Shown here piece by piece: positions 49,331-57,822 of a stretch of 64,000 nt of DNA. Origin of the DNA: Pseudomonas cannabina (GTDB lineage: Bacteria > Pseudomonadota > Gammaproteobacteria > Pseudomonadales > Pseudomonadaceae). The stretch covers positions 4,167,501 to 4,231,500 of the forward strand of contig NZ_FNKU01000001.1 in assembly GCF_900100365.1 (NCBI RefSeq), written 5' to 3'. How positions within the stretch are numbered: the stretch's first letter is position 1; each line of letters begins with the position of its first letter. The position numbers and the translations under genes are program-made. The notes under the pieces were generated by a model that had not been told where the DNA came from, searched no databases, and was given only the letters and a program-made list of their open reading frames with translations.

Positions 49331-49604
49331 GGAAGCGGCAAGATCCGCTGTGGGCGTACACTTCACGGCGCTAGGATGGGACGATTACTCTCACTGGAAG
49401 GATTCAGACCAGACTATTTCCAAATCTATCGACAGCCTTATCAACCAATGCCTGCGCACCCCATTCAAGGGCATAGGCAAGCCGGAACCACTGACCGGTG
49501 ATTTAACAGGTTACTGGTCTAGGCGCATCACGAAAGAGCACCGTTTTGTCTATTTTTACGAGGGAGGTGTACTTACAGTCATCGCATGCCGCCATCACTA
49601 TTGA
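49302..49604 (+). CDS. yoeB: YoeB-family mRNA interferase toxin
   Basis: A 100-residue toxin with the YoeB features YSHWKDSDQTISKSIDSLINQCLRTPFKGIGKPEPLTGDLTGYWSRRITKEHRFVYFYEGG and a C-terminal CRHHY, which carries the catalytic His and Tyr. The E. coli enzyme cuts mRNA in the ribosomal A site. The N-terminus extends about 15 residues beyond the family average (QGQKQKNKEAARSAVG). The gene is downstream of and overlaps yefM. Confidence 0.92.
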   Translation: MSQGQKQKNKEAARSAVGVHFTALGWDDYSHWKDSDQTISKSIDSLINQCLRTPFKGIGKPEPLTGDLTGYWSRRITKEHRFVYFYEGGVLTVIACRHHY

Positions 49605-49688
49605 TGACTGGAAGTCTTCATGACAATTTGAAACGCAAAACTCTGTGCAGGACGCACGGGTAAGTGCCTGCTTTGTCTGGCACGTAAC

Positions 49689-51476
49689 TCAAAGCGGCAA
49701 CGCCATATAAAACTGCGTGCCCTGCCCCGGCCTTGAGTAAACCCCCATGCGCCCGCCGTGCAACTGGACGATCTCCTTGCACAGCGCCAGCCCAAGCCCG
49801 GCGCCGCCTTTTTTGCGGCCGACCTGAACGAAGGGCTCGAAGATTCGCCCTTGCTGACCGTAAGCGATGCCCTCGCCATTGTCCTCGACGCTGATAATTG
49901 CCCGCTCGCCATGGCGCCGCGCTTGCAGGCGGATCAGCCCTTTCGGTGGCGTGTGGCGCAAGGCGTTGTCGAGCAGGTTGTCGAGCACCCGCTCCAACTG
50001 GGACTGGTCGGCATGCAGACGTGGCATCGGCTCCTGCACATCCAGCATCAGCACAATGTCCTGCTCCAGCGCTTGCTCTTCGAACCGGGCCTTGGCTTCT
50101 TCCAGCAGCGCTTCGACAGAGCACGGCGCCAGCTTGAGCTTTTGCAGGCCGTTCTGATAACGCGAGAAGTTCAGCAGGTCGTTGATGAGCTGCATCAGAC
50201 GCTGCATTTCTTCAGTCACGGTATTCAGCAGATCGGCTTCGCGGGACTCTGGCGCAAAGTGCAGCCGCTCCTGCAACAGGCCGAAGGCCATGTGCATGCC
50301 GGTGACCGGCGTGCGCAGTTCGTGTGAGGCGCGCAGCACGAACTCACTGCGCACGCGCTCGAACGCGCGTTGCTCGGTGACGTCATGCAGCACCATCACC
50401 GCCCCCAGAATATGCCCCTTGGTATGACTGACCGGCGTCATGCTGTAGGTCAACAAGCGAGACTCGCTGTCTATTTCGATGGCCAAATCTTCCGGCGCGC
50501 GCTCCAGTGTGCCCCCGCGCAATACCAGATGCAGCTGCTCATCCAGTTCGGGACGCCCCAGCGCTTCACCCAGACTCTGACCCAGACGGCTTTCATCCCA
50601 ACCGAGTTGGCGCTGAGCCACAGGATTCAAGTGTTCGAGATGCCCTTGCCGGTCAATCATCAACAGGCCGTCGTCGATGCTGTCGAGGACTGCTTGCAGC
50701 CGCTGTTGCCCTGCCAGCAGCTCATCGACATTGGTCGCCTGATGCTGGCGCAACGCCTCAGCCATGATGCCGAAGCGTCGGGTCAGCAGGTTCATCTCGG
50801 CGGCCGAGGAAATCGGCAGTGTGACCTCGTAATCACCCTCGCCTATTCGGTCGGCTGCCTTGGCCAGCGCTTCGATCGGGGCACCGAAACGCCGCGCAAT
50901 ACCGTGCGCAGTCACGAAGCCGATGCACAGCACTGCCAGCCCGACCAGCCCCAGCAAGCCAGCGATCCACAGCGCGCGGTCCCGGGAGTTGATTTCGGCA
51001 TTACTGATATTTTCGAGCGCTGTACGATGCACGCTCAGCAGCCCGTTGCGCAGCGTGTCAAAGCTATCACTCAATTGCGGCGTGCCGCGTATGCCACGCG
51101 GGTCGTTCCCGTACAGCTTCCAGTCGTCAATGAAGCGCTGGTAATCACCCCTGGTTTTTTCGAAGCCGACCCGCACATCCTGCTGGGCGTCCTGCGCAGA
51201 GCCCTGCTCTAACAGCTCTTTGAACTGAGCCTGAGTTTTATCCAGCTCAGCCTGATTGCGCTGCGAACCCGTCATCAGTACCAACTGATCGCCGAGGTTC
51301 TGGCGCAGCTTCAAACCCAGGTCGAGAACCGCGAAGTTGTGCTGAATCAGCGATTCCTGAGTACGGGCCATCTGCATGACGCTGACGAGTCCCAGCAGCA
51401 GTCCGAGCAAAGCGACCGTGATAAGGGCCGAAATACTCAGAAAAAGGCGAGTGCGCAACTTCATGGCCAGTTTCAT
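49689..51476 (-). CDS. kinB: Sensor histidine kinase KinB
   Basis: A 595-residue kinase, the same length as P. aeruginosa KinB. Two membrane helices (about 10-32 and 168-190) enclose a periplasmic domain, followed by a HAMP region, a PAS domain (about 255-370), a phosphoacceptor H385 (RASHELRTP, at the same position as KinB) and a catalytic ATPase with NLLDNALRHTP and VEDNGEGIA. It phosphorylates AlgB and affects alginate and virulence in P. aeruginosa. It is downstream of algB by 10 bp, so co-transcribed. Confidence 0.95.
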   Translation of the reverse strand: MKLAMKLRTRLFLSISALITVALLGLLLGLVSVMQMARTQESLIQHNFAVLDLGLKLRQNLGDQLVLMTGSQRNQAELDKTQAQFKELLEQGSAQDAQQDVRVGFEKTRGDYQRFIDDWKLYGNDPRGIRGTPQLSDSFDTLRNGLLSVHRTALENISNAEINSRDRALWIAGLLGLVGLAVLCIGFVTAHGIARRFGAPIEALAKAADRIGEGDYEVTLPISSAAEMNLLTRRFGIMAEALRQHQATNVDELLAGQQRLQAVLDSIDDGLLMIDRQGHLEHLNPVAQRQLGWDESRLGQSLGEALGRPELDEQLHLVLRGGTLERAPEDLAIEIDSESRLLTYSMTPVSHTKGHILGAVMVLHDVTEQRAFERVRSEFVLRASHELRTPVTGMHMAFGLLQERLHFAPESREADLLNTVTEEMQRLMQLINDLLNFSRYQNGLQKLKLAPCSVEALLEEAKARFEEQALEQDIVLMLDVQEPMPRLHADQSQLERVLDNLLDNALRHTPPKGLIRLQARRHGERAIISVEDNGEGIAYGQQGRIFEPFVQVGRKKGGAGLGLALCKEIVQLHGGRMGVYSRPGQGTQFYMALPL

Positions 51477-51486
51477 TCGAGGTCAT

Positions 51487-52833
51487 TCACAGGTTGTACT
51501 GTTTACGTTTGCGGTAAAGAGTAGAAGCGTCGATACCCAGTGTTTTCGCGGCCTGATCGAGCGTTTCGCTGGTGGCCAGGACTGCGCCGATGTGTGCTTT
51601 TTCCAGCTCGTCCAGGCTCAACGCGGCACCGACACGCGGCGCATTGTTAACCGGTTGCTCGGCCATGCCCAGGTGGTTGACCTCCACGCGCTCTTGCGGG
51701 CAGATAATACTGGCGCGTTCGATGACGTTACGCAGTTCGCGGATATTGCCGGGCCAGCGGTAGTTGAGCAGCGCGGCACGTGCTTCATCGCTGAAACCGC
51801 GAGCCGGGCGGGCGTAGTCCTTGACGAAACGCGCCAGAAAGCGGTCCGCCAGGGTCAGGATGTCTTCACTGCGCTCACGCAAGGCAGGCAAATGTAGGGT
51901 GATAACGTTCAGACGGTACAGCAAGTCCTCACGGAAACGCCCGCTGCGCACCATGTCCTCCAGATTGAGGTTGGTGGCCGCCAGAATACGCACATCGGCC
52001 CGTCGAGTGACCGGATCGCCCACACGCTCGTATTCCTTGTCTTGGATGAAGCGCAGCAACTTTGGCTGCAACGTCAGTGGAAAATCGCCGATCTCGTCGA
52101 GAAACAGCGTGCCACCATCCGCCTGATTGACACGTCCCAAGGTGCTTTCACTGGCGCCGGTAAAGGCTCCACGGCTGTGACCGAACAGCTCGCTCTCCAT
52201 CAACTCGGCCGTCAGCGACGGGCAGTTGATCGTGACGCAAGACTTCTTGGCGCGCTTGCTCCAGCCGTGAATCGCACGGGCCAGCTCGCCTTTACCCGTC
52301 CCTGACTCACCCAGAATCAGAATGTTGGCGTCAGTCACTGCAACCTGACGGGCCGTTTCCAGAATCGCCATCATCGACGGGCTGTGGGAATCCAGACCAT
52401 CCTTGGGCTTGCGAACCTCGCCTTCCAGTGCTTCGAGACGGGCAGAAAGCTGTCGAACTTCCAGCTGCTTGGCGGTGGCCAGACGCAGTTGATCAGGGCT
52501 GCACGGTTTTACCAGATAGTCGGCCGCGCCGGCCTGAATCGCATCGACGGCGGTATCGACGGCCGAATGCGCGGTCACAATGACCACGCGCATCCACGGC
52601 GCCTGGATACGCATCTGCGCCAGCACGTCGAGGCCATTGTCCTCACCCAGACGCAGGTCCAGAAAGCACAGATCAAATACTTGGCGTTGCATGAGCGTGT
52701 CCGCCTGCGCTGCGCTATTGGCAGTGGCGACGCTGTAACCTTCGTCTTCCAAACAGTATCGGAAGGTGCGGAGGATGGCGGACTCATCGTCCACAAGCAG
52801 AATACGGCCCTGATTCTCAGTGGCTGCTTCCAT
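51487..52833 (-). CDS. algB: NtrC-family response regulator AlgB
   Basis: A 448-residue regulator with a receiver domain (phosphoacceptor D59 in LCFLDLRLG), an AAA+ sigma-54-interaction domain (GESGTGKGELARAIHG, GAFTGASES, DEIGDFPLTLQPKLLRFIQ) and a C-terminal helix-turn-helix (TLDQAAKTLGIDASTLYRKRKQYNL). It is the partner of KinB and activates algD in P. aeruginosa. The GAFTGA motif is intact, so it can activate sigma-54 promoters. First gene of the algB-kinB operon, divergent from the BON gene. Confidence 0.95.
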   Translation of the reverse strand: MEAATENQGRILLVDDESAILRTFRYCLEDEGYSVATANSAAQADTLMQRQVFDLCFLDLRLGEDNGLDVLAQMRIQAPWMRVVIVTAHSAVDTAVDAIQAGAADYLVKPCSPDQLRLATAKQLEVRQLSARLEALEGEVRKPKDGLDSHSPSMMAILETARQVAVTDANILILGESGTGKGELARAIHGWSKRAKKSCVTINCPSLTAELMESELFGHSRGAFTGASESTLGRVNQADGGTLFLDEIGDFPLTLQPKLLRFIQDKEYERVGDPVTRRADVRILAATNLNLEDMVRSGRFREDLLYRLNVITLHLPALRERSEDILTLADRFLARFVKDYARPARGFSDEARAALLNYRWPGNIRELRNVIERASIICPQERVEVNHLGMAEQPVNNAPRVGAALSLDELEKAHIGAVLATSETLDQAAKTLGIDASTLYRKRKQYNL

Positions 52834-53030
52834 TTTTCCTACGCTCCTTAATGAATTGTCTCAGTTAGTCTCGGAATCATCGGGCAAGTTGCATGGTCAA
52901 TTCTGATTGATTCTGCGGCATTCGTGGTAGCTATCTGTTCGTTTAATGGCGAATGGCCTGATCGCCCCCTGTTTATGCCGTTTAAACCGTCTGTTCGGAG
53001 ACAACATTCATTTTCAAAAGGAACGCTCAC

Positions 53031-53870
53031 ATGTTTTCACTGAAAAAGATCGCGCTGATCACTGCCGCCACCGCAATGCTGGGCAGCGGCCCCGTGCTCG
53101 CCCAGCCTGATCTGCCCACCCAGCTTGCCGAAGCGCGACAGGAAGGGTCTATCTGGACGGCCTTTGCGCTGAACAAACATCTAAGCCCGTTCAAGATTGA
53201 TGTGGATGTCGAGCAAGGTACTGCCATTCTGAAGGGCAAGGTCGAAAGCGAAGTGGATCGCGAATTGGCAGAACGCATTGCGCTGGACGTCAAAGGCATC
53301 GAAAAAGTCGACAATCAGCTACAGGTCGATGCATCGGTTGCCAGCGACGCCGGCACTCGCACCGCCATGGCTCAGCGTTTCGACGACGCCACGCTGGTCG
53401 CCACGGTGAAATCCAAACTGCTGTGGAGCAGTGTCACCGAAGGCTTGAACATCGACGTCGACAGCAAGGATGGCGTGATCACGCTCAAGGGCCGCGCCCA
53501 AAGCCCGGAAGCGAAAGAATTGGCAGGAAGCCTGGCAAGCAACACCGATGGCGTCGTCAGCGTCAACAACCTGATCAGCCTGAGCGCCGCCGACTCGATA
53601 GCCGCCAAAGCGCAACCACAATCGCTGACGCCAACTGAAGAGATGAGTGACGCGTGGATCACCAGCAAGGTGAAGGCCAGCCTGATCTATAGCCGCACGC
53701 TGGACGGACTGAATATCAAGGTAGACACCAAGGCCGGGGTCGTGAGCCTGAATGGCGTCGTTGCCAACTTCGCTGAGAAGGAACTGGCGATTGAAATCGC
53801 GCGAAACATTCGCGGCGTCAAAGGCGTGAATGGCGATGCCCTGAAGGTCATGGCACGCAGCGCAGGCTGA
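53031..53870 (+). CDS. BON-domain periplasmic protein (OsmY-like)
   Basis: A 279-residue protein with a signal peptide (SLKKIALITAATAMLGSGPVLA) and three BON repeats at about 35-105, 120-190 and 215-275, each with the pattern ...ALNKHLSPFKIDVDVEQGTAILKG. BON proteins bind phospholipids at the envelope and are often stress-induced. No lipobox is seen. Divergent from algB. A palindrome and a sigma-54 promoter follow its stop. Confidence 0.88.
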   Translation: MFSLKKIALITAATAMLGSGPVLAQPDLPTQLAEARQEGSIWTAFALNKHLSPFKIDVDVEQGTAILKGKVESEVDRELAERIALDVKGIEKVDNQLQVDASVASDAGTRTAMAQRFDDATLVATVKSKLLWSSVTEGLNIDVDSKDGVITLKGRAQSPEAKELAGSLASNTDGVVSVNNLISLSAADSIAAKAQPQSLTPTEEMSDAWITSKVKASLIYSRTLDGLNIKVDTKAGVVSLNGVVANFAEKELAIEIARNIRGVKGVNGDALKVMARSAG

Positions 53871-53908
53871 GCCTTCTGGCCTCGGGCGCAGGACGCTTCG
53901 TGCAGAAC

Positions 53909-53934
53909 GCACGATTACAAACGTGTAATCGTGC
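53909..53934. promoter_or_regulatory. Perfect 11-bp palindrome, candidate enhancer site
   Basis: GCACGATTACA and its exact reverse complement are separated by AACG. There is no T-run, so it is not a typical terminator. It lies about 100 bp upstream of a sigma-54 promoter, the usual distance for an NtrC-type activator site. Which regulator binds it is unknown. Confidence 0.5.
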
Positions 53935-54007
53935 AGCTTGCTGGTAGGACCCGCCTGTAAAACTTTATAACCCTCTGATTTTATTGGGTTTAATATCGTG
54001 TAACGAC

Positions 54008-54024
54008 TTGGCACGTACTCTGCA
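54008..54024 (+). promoter_or_regulatory. Sigma-54 promoter upstream of a small membrane-protein gene
   Basis: TTGGCACGTACTCTGCA has GG at -24 and GC at -12 with the required 12-bp spacing, and matches TGGCAC-N5-TTGCW at all but one core base (CTGC). It precedes the gene starting at 54097 by about 73 bp. Confidence 0.65.
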
Positions 54025-54096
54025 ATATCTCCTGCATCGAGGTCGGAACATGGCGACCCATCAGATCGCAAAACTACAGGTCAGGGGAGTTTGCAG

Positions 54097-54384
54097 ATGA
54101 ACATCCAGCGTATTGCACAATTGCGTATTTCTCCCCTGCACATCCAGCAAGGTCTTTTCCTGATGCTGGCCCTGTTGGTCACTCTGATCGCCATTCAACA
54201 GTTCCAGCGCTGGGATCAAACCCGCCAGGCCACTCAAGCCAGACAGCAATTCCTTCACAGCAGCAGCGTCTCTTACCGTGACGTCAGCGCACCAGTGCTC
54301 AAAGAAGCGTCGCCGAGCCTTCGCCCTGTCGATGGTCTGGTCTCTGTGGATGAAGTAGCGCCGCAGCAAAAATGGGTTTTCTGA
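54097..54384 (+). CDS. Small single-helix membrane protein of unknown function
   Basis: A 95-residue protein with one membrane helix (QQGLFLMLALLVTLIAI) and a polar C-terminal region of about 65 residues. The start at 54097 follows AGGGGAG. It has no recognisable domain. A sigma-54 promoter upstream makes RpoN control likely. It lies in the cluster with the DUF1328 and Ivy genes next to algB, so an envelope role is possible but not shown. Confidence 0.75.
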   Translation: MNIQRIAQLRISPLHIQQGLFLMLALLVTLIAIQQFQRWDQTRQATQARQQFLHSSSVSYRDVSAPVLKEASPSLRPVDGLVSVDEVAPQQKWVF

Positions 54385-54394
54385 CCCGCTTTGA

Positions 54395-54610
<216 letters not shown>

Positions 54611-54612
54611 AG

Positions 54613-55080
54613 ATGCACACGTCATTTCGCACACTGGCCACCGCCCTGTTGTTGGGCGGCAGCGCCATGGCCATGGCCGCCAACGATGGGCAGTCCAGGG
54701 TCAATGAGCTTTTGAGTTCTGCCCCTGAGTACCGCACAACCTGGGCGAAAGTCGTCAAGAAGGAAGAGCGGTTGCCGGACTGGGTGATTAACCTGTCCGG
54801 TGCCTCTGAGCAGCAAATGACGGCGGTCACCGAAGACGGTGACAAGTATCTGGTGGGGCCGCTTTGCGAAACCGCCGATACGTGCAAAAGCAAGCGCCTG
54901 ATCGTGGCTGTCAGCCTCGATAAGGAAGATGCCTATGCCATGCTGGTTGAAGTGCCTGCCGGTCTTCCTGCCGACAAGTCACCCACCCGTCACGCGACTT
55001 ACCGCTTCCTGGGCAAGCCTGACGACGGCATGAAAGGTCTGTTGCAAGAGCAATTGCGCAAAGACCCGAACTGGTATTGA
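54613..55080 (+). CDS. Ivy-family lysozyme inhibitor
   Basis: A 155-residue periplasmic protein with a signal peptide (TLATALLLGGSAMAMAA). A cysteine-bearing loop (CETADTC, followed by KSKRLIVAVSLDKEDAYAMLVEVPAGL) is the expected shape of the Ivy domain, with two cysteines that can form the loop disulfide. The usual CKPHDC inhibitory loop is replaced by CETADTC, so activity is not assured. The position after a small hypothetical gene and near algB-kinB matches ivyP2 (PA5481, from memory) of P. aeruginosa. It would protect cell wall or control autolysis. Confidence 0.75.
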   Translation: MHTSFRTLATALLLGGSAMAMAANDGQSRVNELLSSAPEYRTTWAKVVKKEERLPDWVINLSGASEQQMTAVTEDGDKYLVGPLCETADTCKSKRLIVAVSLDKEDAYAMLVEVPAGLPADKSPTRHATYRFLGKPDDGMKGLLQEQLRKDPNWY

Positions 55081-55338
55081 TCCAGCAAGGAAGTTGTCAG
55101 CTCCATGCAGCGGACACTTTCCTGATCTGCGCGACCTGAGGAAGGTGCGCGCATGACCATGGGGCCGGGATGCGTTGATCGAAAGGATCGGCGTGACCTA
55201 GGGGTACAGGGAGTACCTCCGTAACGGGCCGGGTCAGGCAAGCTGCCGTTCAATAGTCATTAAAAGGTATCTTGATCTGTCGAAACCTTTTGATGATCAT
55301 TGCACGGCGCTTCATATCCTCCTCGCTATCCCTTCAGA

Positions 55339-56649
55339 TTAAATCGCATCTCTGGGCAGCATCAGCCCCAGAGGCAGACGCACTCGCGCTTCAAGACCAC
55401 CCCCTGAACGATTTCTCAATTCGACATTGCCGCCATGCATGGCCGCGATTCGCTTGACGATGGCCAACCCGAGCCCGGTGCCCTTGCCGCTACGCGCGCG
55501 ATCGCCGCGTATGAACGGGTTGAAAATGGTGTCCAGTTCCGAGGGATCAATGCCCGCGCCTCGGTCCAATACGCTGAGAACGACATAAGGCGCATTTCTA
55601 TCGCCTGACACATAAGCGGCCACTTCGATGCCATTACCCGCATGATGCCGGGCATTGCCAATCAGATTGGTCAGCAGACGCTTCATCGACACCCTGCGCA
55701 ACGGAAACGGTGGAATGGGCTCCAGGCACAGCCTGATGCTGTCTTCATCGTTGTTGAAGGGCGCCACGACATCGCGCACCAGGTCGCCCAGATCGACCTC
55801 TTCAATCTCTTCGTCGCGACCATCGCGAATGAACGCCAGAAACTGATCGAGAATGGCGTCCATGTCCTCGATGTCGCGCACCATGCCTTCGGAGAACTCG
55901 TTGTCGTTCATCAGTTCCAGCGACAGGCGCAAGCGGGTCAGCGGTGTTCGCAAGTCATGGGAAACGCCCGCCAGCATTAGTTCGCGCTCCTGACCGGCCT
56001 GTTCAACATCCTCGGCCATCTGATTGAAGGCCCGATAGACTTCAGTCATCTCGCTGGGCGTGTCACTGACCGGCAGGCGCACACTGCGCCCCTGCCCCAG
56101 TTGCCGGGCAGCGAACACCAGGCGTTTGAGTGGCTGATTCAGCTGGCGGACGAAAATCCAGGCCGACGCCGTGGACAGCAAACCGATCGCCAGGAACCAG
56201 CCCAGCACGCTCCAGATTTTCTGGCCGCGCAATGGATGCGGATAAAGTGGCACTTTCAGCCAGCCATCGCCGAGGCTGGGTGCGCGCACCCACAGCGCGG
56301 GCGGGGCATGCACGCGCAGACGCACTTCGGTGTCGGCGCCCAGTTCAGCCTGCATCTGGCGCTGATAAATCTCACTGTACGGCCAGTGCTGCTCACCTTC
56401 CGGCACGCCACCACCCACGACACGAATCAGCCCGGCCGCCTCGGCAATCGCGTCGCGATCGTTTTCATCGGCCGCCCAGTAAGCGCGCAAGGTCAGCGCG
56501 ACGCCATGGCTGTACTGCCTGTCGACCAGCACGTCTTCGTTCATCAGCAGATAGACCAGCGTCAGCGCCTTGGAAAACAGCACGACGATGAGCACCAGCC
56601 AGAGCGTGCGCGAGAAAAAGCTTTGCGGAAACCAGAGCGGAGTCTTCAT
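55339..56649 (-). CDS. amgS: EnvZ-type sensor kinase AmgS
   Basis: A 436-residue kinase from ATG 56649 (an upstream in-frame ATG at 56661 adds four residues). Two membrane helices surround a periplasmic domain, then a HAMP segment (LNQPLKRLVFAARQLGQGRSVRLPVSDT), phosphoacceptor His in MLAGVSHDLRTPLTRLRL and an ATPase with NLIGNARHH and GKGTGLGLAIVKRIAAMHGG. Its partner regulator is upstream. In P. aeruginosa AmgRS responds to aminoglycoside and membrane protein stress; the sensed signal here is inferred from homology. Confidence 0.93.
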   Translation of the reverse strand: MKTPLWFPQSFFSRTLWLVLIVVLFSKALTLVYLLMNEDVLVDRQYSHGVALTLRAYWAADENDRDAIAEAAGLIRVVGGGVPEGEQHWPYSEIYQRQMQAELGADTEVRLRVHAPPALWVRAPSLGDGWLKVPLYPHPLRGQKIWSVLGWFLAIGLLSTASAWIFVRQLNQPLKRLVFAARQLGQGRSVRLPVSDTPSEMTEVYRAFNQMAEDVEQAGQERELMLAGVSHDLRTPLTRLRLSLELMNDNEFSEGMVRDIEDMDAILDQFLAFIRDGRDEEIEEVDLGDLVRDVVAPFNNDEDSIRLCLEPIPPFPLRRVSMKRLLTNLIGNARHHAGNGIEVAAYVSGDRNAPYVVLSVLDRGAGIDPSELDTIFNPFIRGDRARSGKGTGLGLAIVKRIAAMHGGNVELRNRSGGGLEARVRLPLGLMLPRDAI

Positions 56650-56812
56650 AACAGCAGCCATACACTTTGCAAGGCGAGCCAGGCTCGCGAATTTGCCGAA
56701 CGCGGGCGAGACCCGATGGACGAACGCAAAAAACCAGAACGTCGATAACCTGTTGAACGGTTATCGACGTAACTGGCAGGAATAACGGATTTCGGTGCTG
56801 ACAACCCGGTTG

Positions 56813-57553
56813 TCAGCGATTTCCGGCACCATCTGGAACGAATACATAGCCCACGCCCCAGACCGTCTGGATGTAACGGGGTTTGGACGGATCGGGCTCA
56901 ATCAGACGACGCAGACGGGAAATCTGCACGTCGATGGAACGTTCCAGCGCATCCCACTCCCGGCCACGGGCCAGATTCATCAGTTTGTCACGGGTCAACG
57001 GCTCGCGAGCGTGCATTACCAGCGCCTTGAGTACCGCAAACTCGCCGGTCGTGAGCATGTGCACTTCGTCGCCACGCTTGAGCTCGCGGGTCGCCAGCGA
57101 CAGCACGTAATCGCCGAAGCTTACCGACTCGTCTTCACTGCCAGGGGCACCGGGCACCGGCGCGGCCTGACGACGCAATACCGCCTTGACCCGCGCCATC
57201 AACTCGTCCGGGTTGAACGGTTTGGCCAGATAGTCATCGGCGCCCAGTTCAAGACCCTTGATACGGCTCAGCTCATCACCCTTGGCGGTGAGCATGATGA
57301 TCGGTACCTGATTGTTCGCGGCACGCAGCCGGCGGCAGGCGGAAAGACCGTCTTCCCCGGGCAGCATCAAATCCAGCACCACAAGGTTGAAAACCTCACG
57401 GGCCAGCAATCGGTCCATTTGCTCCACGTTCGCCACCGCTCGGGCACGGTAGCCCTTGCTGGTGAAAAAACGTTCAAGGAGACTGCTCAACCCCGGATCG
57501 TCATCGACAATCAGGATTTTTTCGCCTTCAGCATTTTGTGCGGTGCTGCTCAT
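56813..57553 (-). CDS. amgR: OmpR-type response regulator AmgR
   Basis: A 246-residue regulator with a receiver domain (D61 in FNLVVLDLMLPGEDGLS) and a winged-helix DNA-binding domain (ALERSIDVQISRLRRLIEPDPSKPRYIQTVWGVGYVF). It is upstream of amgS by 163 bp in the same orientation. The gap includes no clear terminator. It is divergent from tex. Confidence 0.93.
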   Translation of the reverse strand: MSSTAQNAEGEKILIVDDDPGLSSLLERFFTSKGYRARAVANVEQMDRLLAREVFNLVVLDLMLPGEDGLSACRRLRAANNQVPIIMLTAKGDELSRIKGLELGADDYLAKPFNPDELMARVKAVLRRQAAPVPGAPGSEDESVSFGDYVLSLATRELKRGDEVHMLTTGEFAVLKALVMHAREPLTRDKLMNLARGREWDALERSIDVQISRLRRLIEPDPSKPRYIQTVWGVGYVFVPDGAGNR

Positions 57554-57712
57554 CGGATGCTCCTCTGATCTCGGGGCGCATTATGGCGTAGCTGCGGTGA
57601 TGCGCACCGTGTGCATTGTTAGCAGATTTTACTGGGGGCAGCACTCGCGCATGCTGTTGCACGGAAAAAAGACCACGTTTGTCGGCCGATCCCCTAATTC
57701 GCCTTCGCCGGG

Positions 57713-57771
57713 TATAATGCGCCGCCCTCAAAGTCAGGCAACGCCGGACGTGCAGGGCGGAAGTCAGGCAA
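57713..57771 (+). promoter_or_regulatory. tex upstream region: -10-like element and direct repeats
   Basis: TATAAT at 57713-57718 is followed by two copies of AAGTCAGGCAA at 57731-57741 and 57761-57771, exactly 30 bp apart. The repeats lie in the presumed untranslated leader of tex. Their role is not known. No convincing -35 box was found. Confidence 0.4.
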
Positions 57772-57822
57772 GGCAATTTCGTACACAGCCCCAGTTTTTT
57801 GCTCACAACTCCAGGTGGTCTT

